43,232 bases of DNA from DATARH01 sp036278835 (GCA_036278835.1 DASUKH010000198.1:1-43232); one strand, 5' to 3'; positions 1 through 8,220 are shown, numbered from the stretch's first letter. The notes: generated by a model not told the origin, from the letters alone. Numbers and translations are program-made.

Positions 1-366
1 GCCGAGGCGCTGGTGCTGTGCTTTCCGACCTGGTGGTACGGATTGCCGGCCATCCTCAAAGGCTATTTCGACCGGGTGTGGGCGAACGGGGTGGCATTTC
101 GGTTGCCGCCGGGCGGCGGCGCGATCCGCCCCGGACTTACCAACATCCGCAAATTCTGGGTCGTTACCAGCTACGGCGCGCCGTGGTGGCTGATCCGCCT
201 CGTGTTGCGCGACCCGGTGCGGGCGGTGCTGCTGGGCGGCCTCGCCCGGCTGTGCGCGCCAGGGGTCGAGCGGCGCTGGCTCGCGCTTTACAACATCGAC
301 GCCGCAGGCGAGCGGCGCTGCACCCGCTTCCTCGCGCGCGTCGAGCGCGAATTCGCCCGGTTTTAG
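1..366 (+). CDS. NAD(P)H quinone reductase-like flavodoxin-fold protein (3' part)
   Basis: The reading frame is open from base 1, so the N-terminus lies outside the window; about 121 residues remain. The segment FPTWWYGLPAILKGYFDRVW is the hallmark of the flavodoxin-2/NQO1-MdaB-KefF family, in which the aromatic-rich loop packs on FMN or FAD and the enzyme performs two-electron reduction of quinones with NAD(P)H in the cytoplasm. The tail is hydrophobic and Arg-rich and ends in a normal TAG stop. The next 450 bp contain only palindromic repeats, so this is the last gene of its transcription unit. The exact substrate cannot be read from this fragment. Confidence 0.75.
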   Translation, partial: AEALVLCFPTWWYGLPAILKGYFDRVWANGVAFRLPPGGGAIRPGLTNIRKFWVVTSYGAPWWLIRLVLRDPVRAVLLGGLARLCAPGVERRWLALYNIDAAGERRCTRFLARVEREFARF

Positions 367-373
367 CGTGGTC

Positions 374-517
374 TCCGATCAAGTCCGATCATTGGATGCT
401 CCCCGCCCGCGGACTTGATCCGCGGGTCCACGTCTTCGGCGGCCGAATAAGACGTGGATGGCCGGGTCAGGCCCGGCCAAGGGGCAGCTAATTCTATTTG
501 AACGGACCCGGTTCTGG
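374..517. repeat. Dispersed palindromic repeat, family 1, copy A
   Basis: A stretch of about 144 bp built of nested inverted repeats (CCCGCGGACTTGATCCGCGG; ACGTCTT...AAGACGT; GGCCGGGTCAGGCCCGGCC). A second copy at 16570-16716 is nearly identical in the same orientation. With the repeats at 552-614 and 692-771 it fills the gene-free gap 367-823; I see no gene there. Confidence 0.85.
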
Positions 518-551
518 AGTGGGTTCCGATCATGTTGGACCACCTTTCGCC

Positions 552-614
552 CCGTCATGCCCGGCCTTGTGCCGGCCATCCACGTGGATGCTCGGCACAA
601 GGCCGGGCATGACG
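552..614. repeat. Dispersed palindromic repeat, family 2, copy A
   Basis: An inverted repeat: CGTCATGCCCGGCCTTGTGCC on the left is answered by GGCACAAGGCCGGGCATGACG on the right around a CCACGTGG centre. A related copy lies at 36217-36279. It resembles the very common alphaproteobacterial intergenic element; no coding content. Confidence 0.85.
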
Positions 615-691
615 ATAGAGAGGTGAGGCAACGGGAACGAGACATGCTCCAGTCAGTGTACCGATTCCGAAATTTGCAGGATTTCAACACC

Positions 692-771
692 GTCGTCCCG
701 GCGAAGGCCGGGACCCACCTATCCGCTGGGTTGGCGGTTGAGGCGTGGATACCGGCATTCGCCGGTATGAC
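692..771. repeat. Dispersed palindromic repeat, family 3 (CCCGGCGAAGGCCGGG type)
   Basis: Bounded by GTCGTCCCGGCGAAGGCCGG and ACCGGCATTCGCCGGTATGA, each a short hairpin. Members of the same family occur at 8221-8295, 9149-9254, 14501-14580 and 38769-39029, always between genes. Confidence 0.8.
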
Positions 772-823
772 AAAGTTGCCGATCCGGCCCGTTGAACTGC
801 CGGTTCAGGACACGATGCTTGAA

Positions 824-1924
824 TCAATCGAAGGTCAGCACCGTGCGCGCCACCTCGCCGGCCTTCATGGCGCGGAAGGCTTCGTTGATGTCGGCGAGGC
901 GGCCGGTCTTGGTGACCATGGTGTCGAGGTCGAGCCGGCCCTGCTTGTAGAAATCGAGATACATCGGGATGTCGTAGCGGAAGCGGTTGCCGCCCATGCG
1001 CGAGGTCTGCACCTTGCATTCGGGGCGGATCGCCATCCACGGGAATTCGATCGTCTCGTCGGGCGGCAGCACGCCGACAATCGTCGCGGTGCCGCGGATC
1101 GCCAGGCTCTCGATCGCCTGCCGGCAGAGTTTCGCGAGGCCGACCGCCTCGAAGGCGTGATCGACCCCGAGCCCGCCGGTCAGGGCGCGCACCGCCTTTA
1201 CCGGGTCCTCCTCGCGCGAATTGACGAAGTGCGTGGCGCCCGCGCGCTTCGCCATCTCCTCCTTTTGCGGGAACATATCGACCGCGATGATCTGGCGGGC
1301 GCCGCCGATCCGCGCCCCCTGGACGATCGACAGGCCGACCCCGCCGCAGCCGAATACTGCGACGGTCTGCCCCGGCTGGAGACCGGCGCTGCGCAATGCC
1401 GCGCCGACCCCGGTCAGGACGCCGCAGCCGATCAGGCAGGCACGGTCCAGCGGCAGGTCGGGGTCGATCCGCACCAGCGAATTCTCGTGCAGCAGCATTT
1501 TTTCGGCATAGCTCGAAATGCCGATGAACTGGCGCACCGGCGCGCCCTTCTGCGACAGGCGCGGCGTCGGATCGCTGTCGGGGCGGGCGACGATGCCGCC
1601 GGTGCAGAGGTTCGGGTGGCCCGACAGGCACTGCCGGCACTGGCCGCAAAACCCCGACAGGCAGGCGACGATGTGGTCGCCGGGCCGCACTGCCGTCACC
1701 GCGTCGCCGACCGCCTCGACGACACCGGCGCCCTCGTGGCCCAGGACGATCGGCCAATCGAGCGGGAAGCGCCCGTCCCCGTCCACGACATGCAGGTCGC
1801 TGTGGCACACCCCGGTCGCCACCGTGCGCACCAGCACTTCGCGCGCCCGCGGCCGGTCGATATCGACCGCCTCGATCGTCAACGGTTCGTGCACCTTGCG
1901 GAAAACCGCGGCCTCGATCTGCAT
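824..1924 (-). CDS. Zinc-dependent alcohol dehydrogenase
   Basis: A 366-residue medium-chain dehydrogenase, the usual length for class III-like alcohol dehydrogenases. Catalytic-zinc ligands are visible as Cys40 (GVCHSD), His63 (GHEGAG) and Cys167; the structural zinc lobe is Cys93, Cys96, Cys99 and Cys107. The NAD-binding turn GCGGVG is at 192-197. It should oxidise an alcohol or reduce an aldehyde with NAD(H) in the cytoplasm. The ATG start is preceded by GAGGAGG six bases upstream. The gene downstream of the CmcJ-like oxygenase on the same strand is this one, 90 bp away, so the two may be co-transcribed. The substrate is not deducible; the zinc-dehydrogenase family call is firm. Confidence 0.9.
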   Translation of the reverse strand: MQIEAAVFRKVHEPLTIEAVDIDRPRAREVLVRTVATGVCHSDLHVVDGDGRFPLDWPIVLGHEGAGVVEAVGDAVTAVRPGDHIVACLSGFCGQCRQCLSGHPNLCTGGIVARPDSDPTPRLSQKGAPVRQFIGISSYAEKMLLHENSLVRIDPDLPLDRACLIGCGVLTGVGAALRSAGLQPGQTVAVFGCGGVGLSIVQGARIGGARQIIAVDMFPQKEEMAKRAGATHFVNSREEDPVKAVRALTGGLGVDHAFEAVGLAKLCRQAIESLAIRGTATIVGVLPPDETIEFPWMAIRPECKVQTSRMGGNRFRYDIPMYLDFYKQGRLDLDTMVTKTGRLADINEAFRAMKAGEVARTVLTFD

Positions 1925-2014
1925 GCCATGCCTCCTCGGCTTTGCGTTCGGATTGTGGGGCGGGCGAGCTCGGCTTCCGCCGGGTCCACCCGCCCTTACA
2001 GCGTCCGATCCGCG

Positions 2015-2851
2015 TTACGCCGGGTGGAAGACCAGCGAGCGGATTTCGATGCTCTCGCGCGGCGCGGCGCCGGGCGGCGTCGTCGGGTCGGTGAACGAGG
2101 TGTGCGGCATGAAGCGCGCCGGGATGTCGGTCCTGGTATCGGCGATCTTCAGGAGCAGCCCCTCGTCGCGCCGCATCTCCGGCACGTAGTACCAGCGGTG
2201 CGCCGGGTTGTAGCTGACCGAATAGGTCTCGCCGGTGCGATCGCGATAGACGAGGTCGGAGGGCACGAGGTCGGCGTTATCGACGGTGCGCGAATCGCAG
2301 ACCGCGAGCGGCGCGTCGCGCAGCGGTTCCGACAGGATCGGCCGCCACAAATTGATCACCTGGACCCGGCCGCGCAGCAATTCCTCGGCCTCGTCGCCCA
2401 TCAGGTCTCGGACCCGCTGCGGCCCCGAGCGTGCGGTGTGATCGACATGCACGCGGCCGGCCGGCTGGCGCGGGCCGCCGCGCGAGCGGTCGGCGAGGCC
2501 GGGCACCCGGCGGCGCTGGAGGTGGTCGAAGATGAAGACGCGGGCGCCGCCGGTCGCGGCGGCGATGACCTCTTCGGCCTCCGGGTAATATACCCGGCGG
2601 ACCTCGTCATCGTCCCAGAAATCGCGGACCGCGCTCCTGTGCTCCGCCAGTGCGAAGCCCTGCGCGTCGAGCGACAATTCGTCGGAAATCGGCCGCAGGC
2701 TGCGGATCTGCACGCGATGCGGTTCCAATGGCATGACCGCCGGCGGGTCGCTCGGATCGCGGTCATAGGCGTAATAGCGCGGGCGCTCGTGGGTCGCCCC
2801 GAGATAATTCACCTCGGCCTCGACAAAAGGCAGTTGTTCGGTACTGGCCAT
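2015..2851 (-). CDS. CmcJ/NvfI-like putative oxygenase
   Basis: A 278-residue protein resembling the CmcJ/NvfI/AsaB family (cephamycin 7-alpha-hydroxylase partner, fungal GA4-desaturase-like), many of whose members are Fe(II)/2-oxoglutarate-type enzymes. A His-x-Asp pair (RVHVDHTARSG) and a distal His (RFMPHTSF) are candidate iron ligands; RQPAGRVHVD and VINLWRPI are family-typical blocks. I place the start at the ATG opening MASTEQ because AGGAGAAG sits just in front; the upstream in-frame ATG at 2866 overlaps that ribosome site. It lies upstream of the alcohol dehydrogenase, so a joint role in turning over one small molecule is possible. The substrate is unknown. Confidence 0.75.
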   Translation of the reverse strand: MASTEQLPFVEAEVNYLGATHERPRYYAYDRDPSDPPAVMPLEPHRVQIRSLRPISDELSLDAQGFALAEHRSAVRDFWDDDEVRRVYYPEAEEVIAAATGGARVFIFDHLQRRRVPGLADRSRGGPRQPAGRVHVDHTARSGPQRVRDLMGDEAEELLRGRVQVINLWRPILSEPLRDAPLAVCDSRTVDNADLVPSDLVYRDRTGETYSVSYNPAHRWYYVPEMRRDEGLLLKIADTRTDIPARFMPHTSFTDPTTPPGAAPRESIEIRSLVFHPA

Positions 2852-2866
2852 TTCGCTTCTCCTCAT

Positions 2867-3052
2867 TCAAGGCATCGGAAAGCGGAAGAATTCGGGCGGA
2901 ACGTCGCGCGGTGGCGATGTTACGCGCTCCGCCGCCGCCCAGGCCACCGCCATCAACAGGCGGCGGATTCGGCCCGCGAAATCGCGGGGTTGCGGGGAGG
3001 CCGGCCGCCGCGTCGGAACGCCGGCGGTGCGGGCGATGACCCGGTCCATCAT
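2867..3052 (-). CDS. Small hypothetical protein translationally coupled to the DUF1127 gene
   Basis: A 61-residue reading frame (MMDRVIARTAG...FRFPMP) whose ATG overlaps the TGA of the upstream DUF1127 gene (ATGA), with GGAGG six bases ahead. It is basic in the first half, has a short hydrophobic helix (LLMAVAWAAA) in the middle and ends in an aromatic Phe-Phe-Arg-Phe tail. I do not recognise the family. Coupling and a good ribosome site argue that it is translated; the short length and GC-rich background argue for caution. Its neighbour suggests a small regulatory or stress protein at most. Confidence 0.45.
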   Translation of the reverse strand: MMDRVIARTAGVPTRRPASPQPRDFAGRIRRLLMAVAWAAAERVTSPPRDVPPEFFRFPMP

Positions 3053-3285
3053 TGCCTCCAGAACGGCTTGTTGGCGAGAAACTCGGCATCGGCGCGGCTG
3101 AGGCCGATATCGAGCAGCGCCCGGTCGTCGAGCCGCGCCAGCTCGCCGCGCTCGCGCGTCCGGCGGCGCCATTCGCGCAGGGTGGCGGCGGCCCGGTGCG
3201 CGGCGTGGCCGATTTTGTCGGCCGCGCCGGTCCGATGCGACGTGTGCCCGGGGCCGAAGCGGGCCTGCAAGTGGAGTGCTGTCAT
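3049..3285 (-). CDS. DUF1127 domain small protein
   Basis: A 78-residue protein whose C-terminal half carries the DUF1127 signature: an Arg-rich helix (REWRRRTRERGELARLDD) then LLDIGLSRADAEF. DUF1127 proteins are small basic proteins that are abundant in alphaproteobacteria; some studied members affect RNA turnover or phosphate and stress responses. Start chosen at MTALHLQ, with AGGAGA seven bases upstream; an in-frame extension to 3513 runs through the divergent LysR gene and is not credible. It is divergent from a GcvA-type LysR regulator, a pairing often seen in this class, so control by that regulator is plausible. Confidence 0.85.
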   Translation of the reverse strand: MTALHLQARFGPGHTSHRTGAADKIGHAAHRAAATLREWRRRTRERGELARLDDRALLDIGLSRADAEFLANKPFWRQ

Positions 3286-3409
3286 ATTAGGTCTCCTAAA
3301 CTTTTCGGCCTTAACCGAAGCGGCGCCGGAAAGCGCCTTGCCAACAATGTGCGCATCGGACGATAATCGTACAAACGAGAGTTTCTCAGGATTGGGTTTA
3401 GGATTTCTC
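3286..3409. promoter_or_regulatory. Divergent promoter region with an 11-bp palindrome
   Basis: This 124-bp gap must hold the promoters of both the DUF1127 gene (leftward) and the LysR gene (rightward). ACGATAATCGT at 3360-3370 is an odd-length palindrome, and GAGAGTTTCTC follows at about 3377-3387. LysR regulators commonly bind imperfect palindromes between themselves and a divergent target, so these are candidate operator elements. No clear -35/-10 pair was assigned. Confidence 0.35.
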
Positions 3410-4345
3410 ATGCCTGAGACGGGACATCTGCCGCCTCTCAACGCCTTGCGCGCGTTCGAGGCGGCGGCGCGGCTGCGGAGCTTCAGCAAGGCGGCGGACG
3501 AATTGCGCGTCACCCCGGCGGCGATCAGCCATCAGGTCCACGCGCTCGAAGCCGATCTCGGGGTCAGCCTGTTCCGTCGCGGCAACCGGGTGGTCGAACT
3601 GACCGACTCGGCGCGGGTGCTGCTGCCCGGCCTGTCGGATGCGTTCGCCGGCGTTCATGCGGCGGTGCGCCGGCTGCGCAGCCATAACGACACCGGCACC
3701 CTGACGGTCACCGCCTCGCCGTCCCTCGCCGCGAAATGGCTGGTGCTGCGGCTGCACCGGTTTCAGGCGCAATTCCCCGAGATCGACGTGCGCATCTCGG
3801 CGAGCGACGAGATCGTCGATCTGAGCCGCGGCGGCTTCGACATGGCGATCCGCTATGGCAGCGGGCGCTATCCCGCTCTCGAGGTCGAGCTGTTGATGAA
3901 AAACGAGGTGTTCCCGGCGTGCAGCCCGCTTCTGATCGAAAACGGGCCGCCGTTGCGCACCCCCGCGGATTTGCGCCATCACGCACTGATCCACGACCAG
4001 GCGGTCGACCGCGACCCGCTGGCGCCGACCTGGGCGATGTGGCTGAGGGCGGCCGGGGTTAGCGGCGTCGCGGCCTCGGCCGGGCTGACCTTCAGCGGCA
4101 CCCATCTGGCGCTCGATGCGGCGATCGCCGGGCACGGGGTCGTCCTCGCCTACAGCACGATCGCCGCCGCCGATCTCGCCGCCGGAAGGCTGGTGCGCCT
4201 CTTCTCGCTGTCGCTGCCGGACTTGTTCGCCTACTACGTCGTTACGATGCCGGGGGCGCTCGACCGCCCGAAGGTCCGGGCCTTCCGCGACTGGCTGCGG
4301 CAGGAGGCCGACACGGCCGGCGGGAGTCGATTGTCTCGATGGTAG
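3410..4345 (+). CDS. LysR-family transcriptional regulator, GcvA type
   Basis: A 311-residue regulator of standard LysR length. The N-terminal winged helix-turn-helix is clear (LNALRAFEAAARLRSFSKAA, then VTPAAISHQVHALEADLGV, residues about 8-55), followed by a type 2 periplasmic-binding-like effector domain containing GFDMAIRYGSGRYP, typical of the GcvA/AmpR-like subgroup. Start is the ATG of MPETGHLPPLNALR after TTTAGGATTT; a long in-frame upstream extension is a shadow of the opposite strand. It is divergent from the DUF1127 gene, its most likely target. The effector is unknown. Confidence 0.92.
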   Translation: MPETGHLPPLNALRAFEAAARLRSFSKAADELRVTPAAISHQVHALEADLGVSLFRRGNRVVELTDSARVLLPGLSDAFAGVHAAVRRLRSHNDTGTLTVTASPSLAAKWLVLRLHRFQAQFPEIDVRISASDEIVDLSRGGFDMAIRYGSGRYPALEVELLMKNEVFPACSPLLIENGPPLRTPADLRHHALIHDQAVDRDPLAPTWAMWLRAAGVSGVAASAGLTFSGTHLALDAAIAGHGVVLAYSTIAAADLAAGRLVRLFSLSLPDLFAYYVVTMPGALDRPKVRAFRDWLRQEADTAGGSRLSRW

Positions 4346-4466
4346 CGGGGAAGCCTTGCGCCCCGCGGGTTTGGTGCCCTTCCCGTGAGCACATTGCCAA
4401 GGAGGTCAATAGGCATCGCGATCGCAGGCGCGGCCGATATGCGAACGCGCTCCGATGGCGCGCTCT

Positions 4467-5966
4467 TCAGTGCTCGCCCATGCCTTCTGCGGGCTTCGGC
4501 GCGCTGCCGGTACGAACCTTTTCCTCGATGCGGTTGCCCGTGGCGGCGTCAACATTTTTCCAATACTGGAAGGCGCGGTCGAGCACGCCGCCATGGACGC
4601 CGCCGAGCAGGCTCCCGGCGACCTGATCGACAAACTGGTCTCGCTGGGCGTCGTTCCAGACCTTTCGCACCAGTGTGCCCGGCTGGCCGAAATCATCATC
4701 CTCGGCGTGGAGGGTGTAGGCGGTCCGAACCATCTCGCCATCGCTCTCCCATCCGTCGCGCACCGGACCCGTCTCATCCGCCCAACTGCGACCGCCGCTG
4801 TTTGGAGCGTAGACTGGCTCGCTGCCGCGGTGCTCATAGGCCATCTGGCCGTCGAACATATAGGTGTTGACCGGTACCTTGGGGCGGTTGACCGGCAGTT
4901 GGTGGAAATTGGTGCCGATGCGGTTGCGCTGCGCGTCGTTGTAGGCGAAGGCGCGGCCGAGCAGCATTTTGTCGGGGGAAAGGCCGATCCCGGGTACGGT
5001 GTTGCCCGGCGAGAACGCCGCCTGCTCGATCTGCGCGAAAAAGTTCTCGGGGTTGCGGTTGAGCGTCATCGTGCCGACCTTGATCAGCGGGTAATCCGCG
5101 TGTGCCCAGGTCTTGGTCAGGTCGAACGGATTGAAGCGATAAGTCTTCGCCTCTGCATAAGGCATGATCTGAACGGACAGGGTCCAGACAGGATAATCGC
5201 GGCGTACGATCGCCTCGAACAGGTCGCGGCGGTGGAAGTCCGCGTCGCGGCCTGCCACTTCCGCTGCTTCGGCATTGGTAAAGAACCGCATCCCCTGGTG
5301 GGTGTGAAAGTGGTATTTCACCCAGAACTTCTCGCCTTTGGCGTTGATCCACATGAAGGTGTGCGAGCCGTAGCCGTTCATGTGGCGCCAGGTGCGAGGC
5401 AAGCCGCGCTCACCCATCAGGTAGGTCACTTGGTGAGCGGATTCCGGATTGTTCGTCCAGAAGTCCCATTGCATGTGATTGGAGCGGAGCCCCGAGTCGG
5501 GTAGCCGCTTCTGGCTGCGGATGAAATGCGGGAATTTCATCGGGTCGCGAACAAAGAAGACCGGCGTATTATTGCCGACCAGGTCGTAGTTGCCCTCGCT
5601 CGTATAAAACTTTAACGAAAAGCCGCGCACGTCGCGCCATGTGTCGGGGCTACCGGCTTCACCGGCGACCGTGGAAAAGCGCGCGAGCATGTCGGTGATC
5701 GCGCCTTTCTGGAACAGGGCGGCTGAAGTAAAGGCGGAAACTTCTTCGGTGGTCTCAAAGATGCCGAATGCGCCTGCGCCTTTGGCATGCGGCTGACGCT
5801 CGGGGACTTTCTCGCGGTTGAAATGCGCCATCTGTTCGAGAAAGTGCACATCGTGGAGCAGGAGCGGCCCACTGGGACCGACGGTCAGCGAATTGCGATC
5901 GCTGGGCGCCGGCGCGCCAGCGCCCGTGGTGGAGCCGGCGGTGCGCGTTTTGTTCGATATCGCCAT
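4467..5966 (-). CDS. katA: Monofunctional haem catalase
   Basis: A 499-residue small-subunit (clade 3-like) catalase that dismutates hydrogen peroxide. The active-site His is at about 60 (QPHAKGAGAFG), the distal Asn at about 132 (GNNTPVFFVRDP), and the proximal haem Tyr lies in FAYNDAQRNRIG. The NADPH-binding and wrapping regions (HFHTHQGMRFFTN, NRPKVPVNTYMFDGQMAY) are intact. Start is the ATG of MAISNKTRT with GGGAGAAGG eight bases upstream. There is no signal peptide, so it is cytoplasmic. It stands alone, with no OxyR-like gene beside it. The symbol follows family usage; paralogues elsewhere cannot be excluded. Confidence 0.95.
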   Translation of the reverse strand: MAISNKTRTAGSTTGAGAPAPSDRNSLTVGPSGPLLLHDVHFLEQMAHFNREKVPERQPHAKGAGAFGIFETTEEVSAFTSAALFQKGAITDMLARFSTVAGEAGSPDTWRDVRGFSLKFYTSEGNYDLVGNNTPVFFVRDPMKFPHFIRSQKRLPDSGLRSNHMQWDFWTNNPESAHQVTYLMGERGLPRTWRHMNGYGSHTFMWINAKGEKFWVKYHFHTHQGMRFFTNAEAAEVAGRDADFHRRDLFEAIVRRDYPVWTLSVQIMPYAEAKTYRFNPFDLTKTWAHADYPLIKVGTMTLNRNPENFFAQIEQAAFSPGNTVPGIGLSPDKMLLGRAFAYNDAQRNRIGTNFHQLPVNRPKVPVNTYMFDGQMAYEHRGSEPVYAPNSGGRSWADETGPVRDGWESDGEMVRTAYTLHAEDDDFGQPGTLVRKVWNDAQRDQFVDQVAGSLLGGVHGGVLDRAFQYWKNVDAATGNRIEEKVRTGSAPKPAEGMGEH

Positions 5967-6301
5967 GAAGCCTTCTCCCGCCTGATCGCCGTCCGTCCGC
6001 CAAGCTAAGCGATGAGTTTGGCGGCAACGCATGAGCCGTCGCTGCACGCGAAGCTTATCGAGCCGCTTTGCTGGGGCAATAACGACGCGGGCGCCCTATC
6101 GTTCAGGCCCGCCGGGACCCGCTACGCACGATGCGGTTGCGGTGATTGACCAGGAGCGGGTCGAGCGCGCGGTTCGCGACCGCTTCGGCCTCGCAATCAG
6201 CCCTTCCCGGAATGCGAGGGAAGCCGCCAGTTTTGGGCGGAGCCGGAAGGACCGAAAAATCCGCCTTTCGGTGCGGGTTCGTCTAAATCGTTGATTCGAT
6301 T
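5967..6301. other. Gene-free stretch upstream of the catalase
   Basis: These 335 bp separate the catalase start from a tRNA. They should contain the catalase promoter (leftward) but I see no convincing -35/-10, operator or repeat. An 87-codon rightward frame at 6031-6294 has no ribosome site and no recognisable family; I do not call it. Confidence 0.5.
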
Positions 6302-6378
6302 TGGTAGCGGGGGAGGGACTTGAACCCCCGACCTTGGGATTATGATTCCCCTGCTCTAACCAGCTGAGCTACCCCGCC
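6302..6378 (-). tRNA. tRNA with CAU anticodon, probably elongator tRNA-Met
   Basis: A 77-nt cloverleaf read on the minus strand: acceptor GGCGGGG pairs with CCCCGCT (G1-U72 wobble), D-arm GCTCAGCTGGTTAGAGC, anticodon loop ATCATAA (anticodon CAT), T-arm GGGGGTTCAAGTCCCTC, and an encoded CCA end. A CAU anticodon can also belong to tRNA-Ile2 (lysidine-modified); the GGAATCATAATCC arm favours elongator Met. It lacks the initiator features of three G-C pairs at the anticodon stem base and the C1-A72 mismatch. It lies 36 bp downstream of mnmA. Confidence 0.9.
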
Positions 6379-6414
6379 GAGAGGCCCCGCATATAGGGGA
6401 CGGGGCGAGGCCGG

Positions 6415-7536
6415 TCAAGCGGCGCTGCGGCGGATCCAGCCGCCGCCCAGCACCCGCTCGCCGTCATAAAGGACGGCGGCCTGCCCCGGCGCCACGGCGC
6501 CGGCCGGGCCGTCGAGGACGAGTTCGCCCTGATCCGCCGCGTCGGCGGCGCGGGTGAACCAGGCCGGCGCCGGCGGCTGTGACGAGCGCAACCGGGCTGC
6601 CACCCGGAGGCCGGCACCCTCGGTGACGGACGGCCCCAACCAGTTGATCTCCGAAAGCGCGATGCGGGTTTTGGCGAGCGCCGATTGCGGGCCGACGACG
6701 ACGCGGCGGGAGGCCGGCTCGATGCGCAGGACATAAAGCGGCTCGCCGGCGGCGATGCCGATCCCCTTGCGCTGGCCGACCGTGAAATGCGCGATGCCGG
6801 GATGCCGGCCGAGCACGCGGCCCGCCTGATCGACGATCTCGCCGGGTTCGCCCGCCTCCGGGCGCAGCCGCGCGACGAGCGCTGCATAGGAACCCTGCGG
6901 CACAAAGCAGATATCCTGGCTGTCGGGCTTGTCGGCGACCGGCAGGGCAAGCTCGCGGGCCAATGCGCGGGTCTCGTCCTTGGCGAGCGCGCCCAGCGGA
7001 AAGCGCAGGAAATTGAGTTCGGCGCGGGTGGTGCGGTAGAGGAAATAGCTCTGATCGCGGGAGAGGTCGCAGGCCCGGTGCAACTCCGGGCCGTCCGGCC
7101 CGGCGAAGCGGCGGGCGTAGTGCCCGGTCGCCAGTGCGCTGGCGCCGAGGTCGCGCGCCGTCGCCAGGAGATCGCGGAACTTCACCCGCTCGTTGCAGCG
7201 GATGCACGGCACCGGCGTTTCGCCGATTCGGTAGCTGTCGGCGAAATCGTCGATGACCGCCGACCGGAACCGCGCCTCGTAATCGAGGACGTAATGCGGG
7301 ATGCCGAGGCGCTCGGCGACACGCGCCGCGTCGCGCACGTCCTGGCCGGCGCAGCAGGCCCCCTTTCGGCCGGTTGCGGCCCCGTGGTCGTAAAGCTGCA
7401 AGGTGATGCCGACGACATCGTAGCCGGCGCCCGCCAACAGCGCCGCCGTCACCGACGAGTCGACGCCGCCCGACATCGCGACGACGACCCGGTGCCGCGA
7501 CGGATCGCCGGGAAGCTCGAGGTCAACGGGCGGCAT
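6415..7536 (-). CDS. mnmA: tRNA-specific 2-thiouridylase MnmA
   Basis: A 373-residue enzyme that installs sulfur at C2 of wobble uridine 34 in tRNA Lys, Glu and Gln, receiving persulfide sulfur from a cysteine desulfurase. The PP-loop AMSGGVDSS is at 20-28; the nucleophile is Cys114 (CIRCNERVKF) and the resolving Cys is Cys210 (DSQDICFVPQG). HFTVGQRKGIGI is a family block. The start at MPPVDLEL overlaps the end of tenA by 14 bp; a frame extension to 7692 lies wholly inside tenA and is rejected. Its place downstream of tenA and the iscS cluster fits a shared sulfur economy. Confidence 0.95.
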   Translation of the reverse strand: MPPVDLELPGDPSRHRVVVAMSGGVDSSVTAALLAGAGYDVVGITLQLYDHGAATGRKGACCAGQDVRDAARVAERLGIPHYVLDYEARFRSAVIDDFADSYRIGETPVPCIRCNERVKFRDLLATARDLGASALATGHYARRFAGPDGPELHRACDLSRDQSYFLYRTTRAELNFLRFPLGALAKDETRALARELALPVADKPDSQDICFVPQGSYAALVARLRPEAGEPGEIVDQAGRVLGRHPGIAHFTVGQRKGIGIAAGEPLYVLRIEPASRRVVVGPQSALAKTRIALSEINWLGPSVTEGAGLRVAARLRSSQPPAPAWFTRAADAADQGELVLDGPAGAVAPGQAAVLYDGERVLGGGWIRRSAA

Positions 7537-8191
7537 CGAGGCCCATCTGCCAAAAGGCGGCTTCGAGCCGCGCGGCGGCCGTGAAGATGCCGGCGAGCGC
7601 CGGGAAACGGCCCTCGCCGCCGCGCCGGGCGAAGGCCTCGTCGAGCGCGGTCGCCGCTTCGCGCGCCAGAGACTGATAGTCGTCGCCGGCATACATCAGG
7701 AGCCAGTCGCGATAGGGATTGCCGTCATGCCGGGTCGAGGGATCCGCCATCCGCTCGGCGGCGATCTCGGCATAACCGATGACGCAGGGCGCCAATGCCA
7801 CTTCCAGGTCTAGCCGGTCGCCGGCAAGGCCGCGGTCGAGCACGAAGCGGGTATAGGCGACGGTTTCCATCGCCTCGGGTTCGGCGGCCATTGCCGCCTC
7901 GTCAAACCCCCAGGCGCGGCAATACTCGATGTGCAGGCCGATCTCGACATCGAGCGTGGCGGCGACCAGCGCCTGCGCCCGGCGCATCTCGGCGAGCGTC
8001 TCGGATTTGTAGACGGCGAGGCCCCAGGCCCGCGCGAAATGGATGAGGAACAGGTAATCCTGCGCCAGGTAGCGCCGGAACGCCGCCTCGGGCAGGTCGC
8101 CGCGCGCGAGCCGCAGGACGAATTCGTGCCGCGTATAGGCCGGCCACGCGTCGCCGGCGGCGGCCACGAGGCGGGTGAAGAGAGCGGTCAT
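7523..8191 (-). CDS. tenA: TenA-family thiaminase II / aminopyrimidine hydrolase
   Basis: A 222-residue all-helical TenA protein. The catalytic Cys136 sits in LAPCVIGYAE, with the family Asp45 in AQDYLF and a C-terminal Glu followed by Phe-Trp (EAAFWQM). TenA salvages base-degraded thiamin by hydrolysing 4-amino-5-aminomethyl-2-methylpyrimidine to the hydroxymethyl form used in thiamin synthesis. It overlaps mnmA by 14 bp, so they are translationally linked. No thi genes are nearby. Family membership is secure; the precise substrate is inferred. Confidence 0.92.
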   Translation of the reverse strand: MTALFTRLVAAAGDAWPAYTRHEFVLRLARGDLPEAAFRRYLAQDYLFLIHFARAWGLAVYKSETLAEMRRAQALVAATLDVEIGLHIEYCRAWGFDEAAMAAEPEAMETVAYTRFVLDRGLAGDRLDLEVALAPCVIGYAEIAAERMADPSTRHDGNPYRDWLLMYAGDDYQSLAREAATALDEAFARRGGEGRFPALAGIFTAAARLEAAFWQMGLDAAR

Positions 8192-8220
8192 TTCCGGAAT
8201 TGCCTACACCCTCAACCGCT

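Noticed and set aside
374..614. Possible CRISPR array
   Set aside because: Repeats are nested inverted repeats of different families without regular spacers, and no cas genes are present.
458..3409. Giant rightward open frame of nearly 1300 codons ending in the LysR gene
   Set aside because: It is antisense to the alcohol dehydrogenase, the CmcJ-like gene and DUF1127; only the last 311 codons match a family (LysR).
6031..6294. 87-codon open frame between the catalase and the tRNA
   Set aside because: No ribosome site, no family, and high-GC DNA gives many such frames.
6302..6378. tRNA as a phage or island attachment site
   Set aside because: No integrase gene and no duplicated tRNA 3' end was seen in the window.
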